DNA from: an uncultured Clostridium sp.
Lineage (GTDB): Bacteria; Bacillota; Clostridia; TANB77; CAG-508
Direction: 5' to 3'
Assembly: GCA_905213875.1 (NCBI GenBank)
Contig: CAJMJN010000002.1
Location: 90,822 to 154,821 of the forward strand
DNA: 64,000 bases
The notes under the pieces were generated by a model. It worked only from the letters and a program-made list of their open reading frames with translations, did no database searches and was not told the DNA's origin. Positions 52,418 through 59,947 of this stretch are shown piece by piece (the first letter of the stretch is position 1; each line of letters begins with the position of its first letter). A program made the position numbers and the translations under genes.

Positions 52418-53818
52418 ATGAGTTATAGAAATGAAAAATTAATTGAATTTAACAAATTTTTAAATGGTAAAAAAGTTGCAATTATTGGTTTAGGAGTTAG
52501 TAATTTACCATTATTAGAATATATGTATGATAAAAAAGCAAATGTCACAATATTTGACGAAAAAGATGAAGAAAAAGCTAATCAAGAAGCATTAACAAAA
52601 GTAAAAGAATATAGATTTAAAACATTTTTTGGAAAGAATAGTTTAACGAATTTAAAAGGTTTTGACATTATATTCCGTTCACCAAGTTGTTTACCAACTA
52701 GGCCTGAACTTGTTATGGAAGAAGAAAGAGGAGCAATTGTAACAACAGAAATAGAAATGTTAATGAAATTATCACCAGCAAAAATTATTGGAGTAACAGG
52801 AAGTGACGGTAAAACAACTACAACAAGTTTGATATATTCTATTTTAAAAAAAGCAGGATATAATACCTATTTAGGAGGTAACATAGGAATACCATTATTT
52901 ACAAAAATAGATGAAATTACACCTGAAGATATTATTGTACTAGAATTAAGCAGTTTTCAATTAATGGGAATGGAAATAAGTCCTAATATAAGTGTTATTA
53001 CAAACATTACACCAAACCATTTAAACATACATAAAGATTATCAAGAATATATAGATGCCAAAAAAACAATATTCAAATATCAAAATGAAAACGATAAAGT
53101 TATATTAAATTATGATAATGAAATTACAAAAAGTTGTGCAAAAGAGGCCAAATCTAAAGTTGTATTTTTTAGCGGAAAAGAAAAATTAGAAAACGGATAC
53201 ATAGTTGAAAATAATACGATAAAAAAATGTACAGATGGAATAAGGAAACATATATTAGATACATCAGAAGTTTTACTTAGGGGAGAACACAATTATGAGA
53301 ATATTGCAATAGCATTAGCCGCAACAGAAGAATTGGTAGACACAGAAGTTGCTATTCAAGCTGTAAAAGAATTTAAAGCTGTTGAACATAGATTGGAATT
53401 TATAAGAGAAATAGATGGATGCAAATGGTATAATGATTCTGTAAGTTCATCACCTACAAGAACAATTGCCGGACTAAAATCTTTTGACGAAGAAATTGTT
53501 TTAATAGCAGGAGGATATGATAAAAACTTGGATTATACCCCAATAGCTAAACCAATATTAGAAAAAGTTAAAACATTAATCTTATTAGGTCAAACTTCTG
53601 GAAAAATATTTGATGCTGTTAAAAATGAAGAGGAAAAAGAAGGAAAAAGCATAGATATTTATATATGTGAAAATTTAAAAGATACAGTAGAACTTGCTAA
53701 AAAATTAGCTAAACCTAATCAAGTAGTTTTATTCTCACCTGCAAGTGCTAGTTTTGATTTATTTAAAAACTTTGCAGATAGGGGAGAACAATTTAAAAAA
53801 TTAGTAAATCAATTATAA
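52418..53818 (+). CDS. murD: UDP-N-acetylmuramoyl-L-alanine--D-glutamate ligase
   Basis: MurD adds D-Glu to the peptidoglycan precursor in the cytoplasm. The 466-residue enzyme has an N-terminal UDP-binding fold (VAIIGLGVSNLPLLEYM, about residue 17), the ATP loop GVTGSDGKTTTTSL (about 125), LELSSFQLMGM (about 176), NHLNIHKDYQEYIDAK (about 203) and AVEHRLEFI (about 323) followed by YNDSVSSSPTR. Residues 430-466 form the last part of the C-terminal domain. GAAAGGA precedes the ATG. It stands alone, away from other mur genes, apart from the murT-gatD pair earlier. Confidence 0.96.
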   Translation: MSYRNEKLIEFNKFLNGKKVAIIGLGVSNLPLLEYMYDKKANVTIFDEKDEEKANQEALTKVKEYRFKTFFGKNSLTNLKGFDIIFRSPSCLPTRPELVMEEERGAIVTTEIEMLMKLSPAKIIGVTGSDGKTTTTSLIYSILKKAGYNTYLGGNIGIPLFTKIDEITPEDIIVLELSSFQLMGMEISPNISVITNITPNHLNIHKDYQEYIDAKKTIFKYQNENDKVILNYDNEITKSCAKEAKSKVVFFSGKEKLENGYIVENNTIKKCTDGIRKHILDTSEVLLRGEHNYENIAIALAATEELVDTEVAIQAVKEFKAVEHRLEFIREIDGCKWYNDSVSSSPTRTIAGLKSFDEEIVLIAGGYDKNLDYTPIAKPILEKVKTLILLGQTSGKIFDAVKNEEEKEGKSIDIYICENLKDTVELAKKLAKPNQVVLFSPASASFDLFKNFADRGEQFKKLVNQL

Positions 53819-53833
53819 TGTAACATATTTTTA

Positions 53834-53867
53834 GAAACCTCCATAATATATATAAAGGAGGTTTTTT
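53834..53867 (+). terminator. Terminator-like hairpin containing the Shine-Dalgarno of the next gene
   Basis: AAACCTCC (53835-53842) pairs with GGAGGTTT (53857-53864), with T residues to 53867. GGAGGT is also the ribosome site for the ATG at 53869, so it is hidden within the stem. Confidence 0.65.
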
Positions 53868-53868
53868 C

Positions 53869-54501
53869 ATGTATAATAATGAACCATTTGAAGAATACAT
53901 AAGGCAAGTGTTAGGTTATCCCAATATTGAAAAAAGCACAAATAATGATTTTACAAACAATAACTACAATTATTTAAGAACAAATGAAAACGAGTTAGAA
54001 AATTATTATCCAGAAATATATAAAATAGTATATCCCATGATAAACCAAAAATGTACTAGAATGTCAGGAGAAATTACAAAAGAAAAAATAGAGGAAGCTA
54101 CTCTAGAAATTGTGTCTACAATAGAACCACAAGTAAATGAAACCAAAATGAATATAAACATACAAAATGAAATGACACAAACAACATCAGCTACAAAAAG
54201 TATTTCTAGCAATAAAAAAGATACAAACTCTAATAACATATCTACCAATTCAAAAGAAAATAGAAGTGCAGAAGAGAGTAGAATTTCAAATAATCGAAAT
54301 TTAAACGATTTGATAAAAATCCTAATAATAAGAGAATTATTAGGAAGACCAGGAGGTGGTGGAATACGACCAAATCCTAGGCCACCTATGCCACCTGGAC
54401 TAGGACCAAGACCACCATTTCCTCCAGGTGGTCGTCCACCAGTAGGCTCTCCGCCACAACCAAGAGGTTATTTTGAATATAATGATATTTATGAATATTA
54501 G
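53869..54501 (+). CDS. Uncharacterised protein with Pro/Gly-rich C-terminus
   Basis: The 210-residue product has an N-terminal Asn/Tyr/Glu-rich segment (about residues 1-60) with YPEIYKIVYPMINQKC (about 45-60), a Ser/Asn/Thr-rich linker (about 95-145), a short helix (LNDLIKILIIRELLGR) and a C-terminal run rich in Pro and Gly (about 162-202) ending in YFEYNDIYEY. No signal peptide is visible. The composition is like that of spore coat or exosporium proteins, but that is only a suggestion. The strong GGAGG ribosome site is inside a hairpin. Confidence 0.65.
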   Translation: MYNNEPFEEYIRQVLGYPNIEKSTNNDFTNNNYNYLRTNENELENYYPEIYKIVYPMINQKCTRMSGEITKEKIEEATLEIVSTIEPQVNETKMNINIQNEMTQTTSATKSISSNKKDTNSNNISTNSKENRSAEESRISNNRNLNDLIKILIIRELLGRPGGGGIRPNPRPPMPPGLGPRPPFPPGGRPPVGSPPQPRGYFEYNDIYEY

Positions 54502-54508
54502 AAAATCA

Positions 54509-54545
54509 ATAGGTAAATACAAAACTTTTGTATTTACCTATTTTT
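54509..54545 (+). terminator. Terminator after the Pro/Gly-rich gene
   Basis: AATAGGTAAATACAAAA pairs with TTTTGTATTTACCTATT, then TTT. Confidence 0.75.
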
Positions 54546-54607
54546 GACAGATGATAATAATAATGTTATAATATAAGCGTAAAAAAGTTTGTTAAAAGGA
54601 GGACGTT

Positions 54608-55108
54608 ATGCCAGGATATGTTATACATATTGCAATAGCAAAAGAATATTTAAGAAAACATAATCAAAAATATAATGTAGAATTCATATTGGGAAGTGTT
54701 TCACCAGATTTTACTAACAATAAATCTGAAACTCATTATGGAAAATCACCAGCATATACAAATCTAGCAAGATATTTAAAAAATAATAAACTTGATACTG
54801 AATTTAATAAAGGATGTTTCTTACATTTAGTAACTGATTATTTGTTTTATAACAAATATTTAGACAAAATTGAAAAACCACAAATTTATTATGACTATGA
54901 TTATACTAATGAAGATATTGTTAATAAATATAATCTAGAATTACCAGAAGAAGTTTCTAACAAGGTATTTTTTAAGAAAGGAACACCTAAAATACTTACT
55001 TTAGAATTAGAATACAAAATAATTGAAGAGGTTTCTAATTTAGATATATTAGAAATTGCAAAAAATGTAAATAATGTAGAATGGAATACATATAAAAAAT
55101 TAATATAA
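54608..55108 (+). CDS. Zinc-dependent phospholipase C-like protein
   Basis: The 166-residue protein has PGYVIHIAIAKEYL (about residues 2-15) with an early His, GSVSPDF (about 30), THYGKS (about 41) and HLVTDYLFYNK (about 79). The spaced His and Asp residues match the metal-ligand layout of the zinc-dependent phospholipase C/S1-P1 nuclease fold. It has no signal peptide, which is unusual for a phospholipase; the activity is therefore uncertain. AAAGGAGG precedes the ATG. The next gene follows after 15 bases, so they are probably co-transcribed. Confidence 0.78.
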   Translation: MPGYVIHIAIAKEYLRKHNQKYNVEFILGSVSPDFTNNKSETHYGKSPAYTNLARYLKNNKLDTEFNKGCFLHLVTDYLFYNKYLDKIEKPQIYYDYDYTNEDIVNKYNLELPEEVSNKVFFKKGTPKILTLELEYKIIEEVSNLDILEIAKNVNNVEWNTYKKLI

Positions 55109-55123
55109 GGAGAATACAGATAA

Positions 55124-55969
55124 ATGATAGGATATGAACTTGGAGTATTTGACATTTTAAGAGAGTCAGATTTACAAAAGCTTGATAGAACAATTCAATT
55201 AAGTGAACAAGATGATGCTGAGGCATTTGGTCTTGGAATATATGATGATAATTTATGCGAAATATTAGAAGGCAATAAACCACTTAAAAATCAGGAAGAT
55301 AGAATGGCTATAATGCAACAAATAAGAGGAATCGATTTTGTCTTCTCAGTTAATAGCTTAGATCAAAAACTAGTAGAACAAAAGGCAGCCAAAGCATATA
55401 AAGAGTATCTAAAAGAATTAAACGAAAAAAAAATAAAAGATGTAGAAAAAACGTATGATTTAGGTTATGCACCAGGTACGTATGATTTATTCCATAAAGG
55501 CCATCTGGATAATCTAATGATGGCAGCACAACAAAGTAAGCAATTAGTTGTTGGGGTTAAAGCAGATGAATTAGTAGTAGAACATAAAGGACGAACACCT
55601 ATGATGACAGCAGATGAAAGAATGGATATTTTGAGACATTTTAAATTTGTAACTGATGTATATACTTATTATACAAGAGATTTACATGTAGCAAACGAAT
55701 ATATTAAATCTAAATATAGTAAAGGTATAGATGCAGTATTTTTAGGCTCCGACTTAAAGAATGATTTTAAAAAAACGGAAGGAATTAATATAGTGTATAC
55801 TCCAAGAGACCCTAAAGTGATGAAAACTAGGTCTACAACAGCATATAGAAAGTTATGCTTAGATAGAAATCAAGTTTCTTCTTATACAGGAATTAAATTG
55901 GATGAACAATTAACTAAAAATTCAGAAATAGGAAAAAATCGTAAAGAAGATGTAGAACATACAAAATAA
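55124..55969 (+). CDS. Cytidylyltransferase-family protein with degenerate N-terminal domain
   Basis: The 281-residue protein has two similar halves. The C-terminal half is a complete nucleotidyltransferase: GTYDLFHKGHLDNL (HxGH at about residues 124-127), GRTPMMTADERMDILR (about 159) and RSTTAYRKL (about 239). The N-terminal half starts IGYELGVFDILRESDLQKL and has NKPLKNQEDRMAIMQQIRGI (about 51-70), a matching ER-type segment, but no HxGH. It resembles CTP:phosphoglycerol or ethanolamine-type transferases; the substrate is unknown. AAGGAG precedes the ATG. Confidence 0.82.
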   Translation: MIGYELGVFDILRESDLQKLDRTIQLSEQDDAEAFGLGIYDDNLCEILEGNKPLKNQEDRMAIMQQIRGIDFVFSVNSLDQKLVEQKAAKAYKEYLKELNEKKIKDVEKTYDLGYAPGTYDLFHKGHLDNLMMAAQQSKQLVVGVKADELVVEHKGRTPMMTADERMDILRHFKFVTDVYTYYTRDLHVANEYIKSKYSKGIDAVFLGSDLKNDFKKTEGINIVYTPRDPKVMKTRSTTAYRKLCLDRNQVSSYTGIKLDEQLTKNSEIGKNRKEDVEHTK

Positions 55970-56004
55970 AAAAGAAAATATTTTTTATATTTTCTTTTTT
56001 TATT
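55965..56004 (+). terminator. AT-rich terminator after the nucleotidyltransferase gene
   Basis: AATAAAAAAGAAAATA pairs with TATTTTCTTTTTTATT; starts at the stop codon. Confidence 0.6.
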
Positions 56005-56065
56005 TTGTATATTATTTTTTATTTTGCAAAAAATAAATTATATAAAATATGAAAGGTGGTAAAAA

Positions 56066-56509
56066 ATGAAAGTTAAAGATTGTATGTGTGATGATGTGTG
56101 TTGTGTAAAACCTAATGCCAAAGTACAAGAAGTAGCTAAATTAATGGCACAAAATCATATTGGATGTGTTCCAGTATGTGACAATAATGACTGTATATGT
56201 GGAATTGTAACAGATAGGGATGTATTATTAAGATGTGTTGCATGTGATAAGGATATTCATCAAACACCTGTTATTGATATTATGAGTTGCAATGTATATA
56301 CTTGTCAAGAAAATGATGAAATGTCAAATGCAGAAAGTAAAATGGGACAACAACAAATTAGAAGATTACCAGTATGTGATAATCAAAATAGGATAGTGGG
56401 AATATTGACAATGGGGGATATAGCACAAAATAATCAACAACTTGGTCAAAACCAAGTTTGTACAACTTTTGAAAATATTTGTGGATGTAATAATAAAAAT
56501 AATAGTTAA
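56066..56509 (+). CDS. Cysteine-rich CBS-domain pair protein
   Basis: The 147-residue product has two CBS domains: MKVKDCMCDDVCCVKPNAKV (first, with IGCVPVCDNNDCICGIVTDR), and VIDIMSCNVYTCQENDEM (second, with RLPVCDNQNRIVGILTMGD). CBS pairs bind adenine nucleotides as energy sensors. Here there are 16 Cys in 147 residues, many in positions that are hydrophobic or polar in other CBS proteins. The C-terminal ICGCNNKNNS also has a Cys pair. AAAGGTGG precedes the ATG. The Cys may bind metal or sense redox state, which is an inference. Confidence 0.85.
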   Translation: MKVKDCMCDDVCCVKPNAKVQEVAKLMAQNHIGCVPVCDNNDCICGIVTDRDVLLRCVACDKDIHQTPVIDIMSCNVYTCQENDEMSNAESKMGQQQIRRLPVCDNQNRIVGILTMGDIAQNNQQLGQNQVCTTFENICGCNNKNNS

Positions 56510-56510
56510 T

Positions 56511-56537
56511 AAAAGTCGGATATTATTCCGACTTTTT
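56511..56537 (+). terminator. Terminator after CBS gene
   Basis: AAAAGTCGGA (56511-56520) pairs with TCCGACTTTT (56527-56536). Confidence 0.75.
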
Positions 56538-56567
56538 ACATATAATGAATATAGTTGGAGGAAATTA

Positions 56568-57665
56568 ATGGTTTGGAATATCTCATATTGGTCTAAAGTT
56601 AGTCAAAGAATATTATATGTTGTTCTATTGTTATTGGGATTATATTTAGGCATAAAATTATCCATATTTTACATGCCTTTTTTAGTAGCGCTTATTATTT
56701 CACTTATGCTAGAACCAGCAATAAAATTTATTATGAAAAAAGCTAAATTCACAAGAAGAACCAGTTCGATAATAATATTTACAATTGCATCTATAACAAT
56801 ACTTGGAATATTAGCATGGCTCATAATAACTATTTTTGCAGAAGCTTCTAGTTTATTACAGACATTAAATAATTACTTTGACAAAATATATGAACAATTT
56901 AATAATATAATAGCTAATATGAATTTTGATAAACTTCATATATCAGAAGAAATTTTATCAGTAATAGAAAATTCTACAAATGATATACTGCAAAATGTTT
57001 CTAATTGGATAAGAACCGGATTAATGGGATTAATAGATGTAGTAACACAATTACCTTCAATAACTATATGTATAGGAATAACTGTTATTGCATTATATTT
57101 TATATGTGTAGATAAAATATATATATTAGATCAAATAGAATATCATATGCCAAAATCATGGGTAAAAAAAATAACAATACATTTGAAGGACTTAGTACAA
57201 ACATTAGGTGGATATCTGAAAGCAGAAGCAACTTTAATACTAGTTTCATTTATAATTTCTTTAGTAGGTTTATATATTTTAAAATTTACAGGTTTTAATG
57301 TTCAATATCCATTACTTATGGCATTAGTAATAGGGTTTGTAGATGCATTACCAATTTTGGGATCTGGATCTTTTATGATACCTTGGGCTATTATTTGTGC
57401 TATTAATGGTGATATAAATTTAGGAATAGCTATTATAATTTTGCTAATTATAATGTCTATATCAAGACAAGTTTTAGAACCAAAATTAGTAAGTAAAAAT
57501 ATAGGCGTACACCCAATTTTTACATTAATAGCTATGTATACAGGATTTAAAATTATAGGAATACTTGGACTTTTAATAGGTCCAATAGTTTTAATAATAT
57601 TTAAAAATATTTTTGCTAATTTAATAGATAGGGGAGTATTTAAAACAATTTTTGATAAAAAATAA
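56568..57665 (+). CDS. ytvI: Sporulation integral membrane protein YtvI (AI-2E/PerM superfamily)
   Basis: The 365-residue protein has about seven to eight membrane helices and the AI-2E/PerM layout: a first pair of helices (about residues 14-50), ASSLLQTLNNYFDKIYEQFN in a long loop (about 95-114), and the C-terminal conserved FVDALPILGSGSFMIPWAII (about 257-276) followed by REP-like VLEPKLVSKNIGVHPIFTL. Length and first helix match YtvI, a sporulation-associated member. Function in sporulation is not fixed. TTGGAGG precedes the ATG; the longer frame starting at 56442 lies in the previous gene and terminator. Confidence 0.82.
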   Translation: MVWNISYWSKVSQRILYVVLLLLGLYLGIKLSIFYMPFLVALIISLMLEPAIKFIMKKAKFTRRTSSIIIFTIASITILGILAWLIITIFAEASSLLQTLNNYFDKIYEQFNNIIANMNFDKLHISEEILSVIENSTNDILQNVSNWIRTGLMGLIDVVTQLPSITICIGITVIALYFICVDKIYILDQIEYHMPKSWVKKITIHLKDLVQTLGGYLKAEATLILVSFIISLVGLYILKFTGFNVQYPLLMALVIGFVDALPILGSGSFMIPWAIICAINGDINLGIAIIILLIIMSISRQVLEPKLVSKNIGVHPIFTLIAMYTGFKIIGILGLLIGPIVLIIFKNIFANLIDRGVFKTIFDKK

Positions 57666-57708
57666 GAAGGCATACTTTTTAAGAAAAGTTTTCCCTCTTA
57701 TTTTTATA
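57660..57708. terminator. Bidirectional terminator between ytvI and the RelA-like gene
   Basis: AAATAAGAAGG pairs with CCCTCTTATTT (one mismatch), with an inner ACTTTTTAAGAAAAGT palindrome. Confidence 0.65.
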
Positions 57709-57717
57709 AATTTAATA

Positions 57718-59151
57718 TTAATCAGAAATATCAAAATCTTTGGGATCAACAATTTTTGTTTCTGATTTTTGTGAAAAGTTTTTCATTTCATCTCTTAATT
57801 CTTCAAATTCATCACTTCTGATATAATCCTCTATATCTAAGTCTATAAATCCCATTGTTTTTTCTTGAGTCTTAAAAATTTGTTTTCTTATAGCATATAG
57901 TTTAGCAAAGTAATTTCTTAAAAGATTTTCAAGCGGATCACCCTTTGCAACTTGAGTAATTAATCCTTTATAATTTTGATAATCATTAAATTTTTGTATT
58001 AAAACTCTACCAGGTTCGTTATCATCCATTCTAGCTAAATATCCTTTAGGAACAATTTGATTTATTTCTTGAACAAAATTATTAATTTTATTTTGATCAT
58101 TTACATCCGGAATAGGTAGAGGTTTAACAGCTTTACCTTTCATATTCGAATGTGCAGCACGACCATAGTTTCCATATCTATATTGATTTTCAGTTTGTAA
58201 CTGACATTCTATTGTCCCAACAGCAGTATTTAAATATATAAAATTAGATTCAAAACCATTTGCAGTTCTTTTCTTTTCAACTGGATTTTTTAAATCTTTT
58301 AAAGATATTCCTAAACTTTGGAATTTTTCATTGTTTTCGAATAAGGATAAAAATTGCTTTGTCAAAATTGCTAAATCTGACTTGTCATAAAATTTGGTTT
58401 CATATTCTGTTAATATATGAAAGAAATTAATCTTACTATCAGTTAAATCTTCTTTATCTATAATTTCGTCTTTTTCACCAGGTGTTTTAGATACTCTTAA
58501 TACTTCTAATCTATTATCGATATCTAAAATTTGTTGATCATATAATTCCAAAACCTTAATAGCTTTAGGATCAAATAGTTCTTTTAATTTGACCAATAAT
58601 TCTCGACATTTTTCATAATATTCCTCTTTAGTACATTCATATTTAAATATATAACTTCCTTCTTTAGTATATTCATCTTCAATTAATCTTCCTTTAAATT
58701 CTTGCATTTTTTCAAGAAATGGCTGATTTTGCTTTCTTTCTTCAATTAATGAAGATATTTCTGGATCAGTTGAAGAAAAAGCAGGTTGTCTTCTTCTTGA
58801 AATGATTTTCATAGCAAAAACATCAAAAATAGGATCTACATCTAAATGTATTTGACCATTTTCATCATAACTTACTTTAGATTCTTCTATACGAGAATCA
58901 AGCTTGTTTTCTGTGCTTTTAGGTGCTTTAAATCTATATGGCATATTTATTCCAGAATATGGATAAGAATTATAATGTTCAATCATTATTGTAGCGACTA
59001 AATTATGCAAATATTTGTGAATTTTTGAATTTCTATGAAATTGTTTACACATAGCCAATTTTTTAGTTTTATAATTCTGTTTTTCTAAATTCTCTATAAC
59101 ATTATTAGTTAAGAGTCCTTTTACTTGTAAATCTTTTTTAAAATCATTCAT
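57718..59151 (-). CDS. Divergent RelA/SpoT synthetase-like protein
   Basis: The 477-residue protein is cytosolic. Two regions match the (p)ppGpp synthetase fold in order: DPIFDVFAMKIISRR (about residue 109; compare YDLFALRILV in rel of this window) and TIECQLQTENQYRYGNYG (about 313), followed by RAAHSNMKGK (compare VQIRTYQMHHIAEYG and AAHWAYK). They are separated by a long insertion of about 170 mostly helical residues, absent in the classic enzyme. The Asp, Glu and His seem kept. HD, TGS and ACT domains are missing. A GGAGAG ribosome site precedes the ATG. I call it a divergent synthetase-like protein with moderate certainty; other nucleotidyltransferase roles are possible. Confidence 0.55.
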   Translation of the reverse strand: MNDFKKDLQVKGLLTNNVIENLEKQNYKTKKLAMCKQFHRNSKIHKYLHNLVATIMIEHYNSYPYSGINMPYRFKAPKSTENKLDSRIEESKVSYDENGQIHLDVDPIFDVFAMKIISRRRQPAFSSTDPEISSLIEERKQNQPFLEKMQEFKGRLIEDEYTKEGSYIFKYECTKEEYYEKCRELLVKLKELFDPKAIKVLELYDQQILDIDNRLEVLRVSKTPGEKDEIIDKEDLTDSKINFFHILTEYETKFYDKSDLAILTKQFLSLFENNEKFQSLGISLKDLKNPVEKKRTANGFESNFIYLNTAVGTIECQLQTENQYRYGNYGRAAHSNMKGKAVKPLPIPDVNDQNKINNFVQEINQIVPKGYLARMDDNEPGRVLIQKFNDYQNYKGLITQVAKGDPLENLLRNYFAKLYAIRKQIFKTQEKTMGFIDLDIEDYIRSDEFEELRDEMKNFSQKSETKIVDPKDFDISD

Positions 59152-59222
59152 ATGTATCTCTCCAATATAATTTTTTAAGCTATATTAGTATATCATGAAT
59201 TTACATAAAAGTAAAGAAAATA

Positions 59223-59765
59223 CTATAAAATACCATTTGTAGGAATATAATCTTCGCTAGGAGGATACACATATTCTTCACTAGGTTTTTTAATTTCATT
59301 TATTTGTGTAACATGTACAATTGGCATATCACCATGATAATCTCCTTTTTTTATTGTTCCTGTTAATTCAACCCATGTATTATCATCAAAGTTTTTAGCA
59401 TATTTATATTCACACAAAAATCCAACCACAACAGTTTTAAAATCAGATGAAACAATCATATCTCTAGCTAATACAAATTGATTTTCATTAAAATCATATA
59501 TACGATAAATATATCCTGTAAATTTTATTTTTACATCAATATAATTATCGATATTATCATGAACGGTTTTCAATATATTAGTATAATTACTAGAAGAAAT
59601 TGTAGAAACATCATTAGAAATGCAAGTTGATTTATTTAAATCTTTTGCAGTAGAGAATATTCTAAAAATAGCAATAAAAAGTATTATAATCAGTATCGTT
59701 AAAATAAGTCCAAAAATAATCTTGAAAAATTTACTACCATTTAATTTTAAATTATAAATAAACAT
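59223..59765 (-). CDS. Membrane-anchored protein with TIGR03943/DUF1980-type C-terminal domain
   Basis: The 180-residue product has one membrane helix (about residues 17-39) and an outside domain: VKIKFTGYIYRIYDFNENQF (about 77-96), followed by VLARDMIVSSD and WVELTGTIKKGDYHGDMPIV (about 132-151), ending KPSEEYVYPP. This matches the C-terminal domain of the TIGR03943 (YcgQ-type) proteins, which pair with YcgR-like permeases; the N-terminal TIGR03943 region and a partner permease are not seen here. Function unknown. GAGGAA precedes the ATG at 59765; the longer frame has no ribosome site. Confidence 0.7.
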   Translation of the reverse strand: MFIYNLKLNGSKFFKIIFGLILTILIIILFIAIFRIFSTAKDLNKSTCISNDVSTISSSNYTNILKTVHDNIDNYIDVKIKFTGYIYRIYDFNENQFVLARDMIVSSDFKTVVVGFLCEYKYAKNFDDNTWVELTGTIKKGDYHGDMPIVHVTQINEIKKPSEEYVYPPSEDYIPTNGIL

Positions 59766-59893
59766 TATTAATTCCTCATTTCTTAAAAACTTATTAACAA
59801 TATATGAAAGTATAATAAATTGTATGTTAAAAATATAAGAAATACAAAAAATATAATAAAATAACCTTGCTAAAAAATACATTTAGTGATATA

Positions 59894-59923
59894 TTAACAA
59901 AGTGTAAAAGTGTAAATTATAAA
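59894..59923 (+). promoter_or_regulatory. Possible promoter of secA
   Basis: TTAACA (59894-59899), 18-base spacer, TATAAA (59918-59923). Confidence 0.45.
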
Positions 59924-59947
59924 CATTAAGGAAGGATTGAATCTAAT

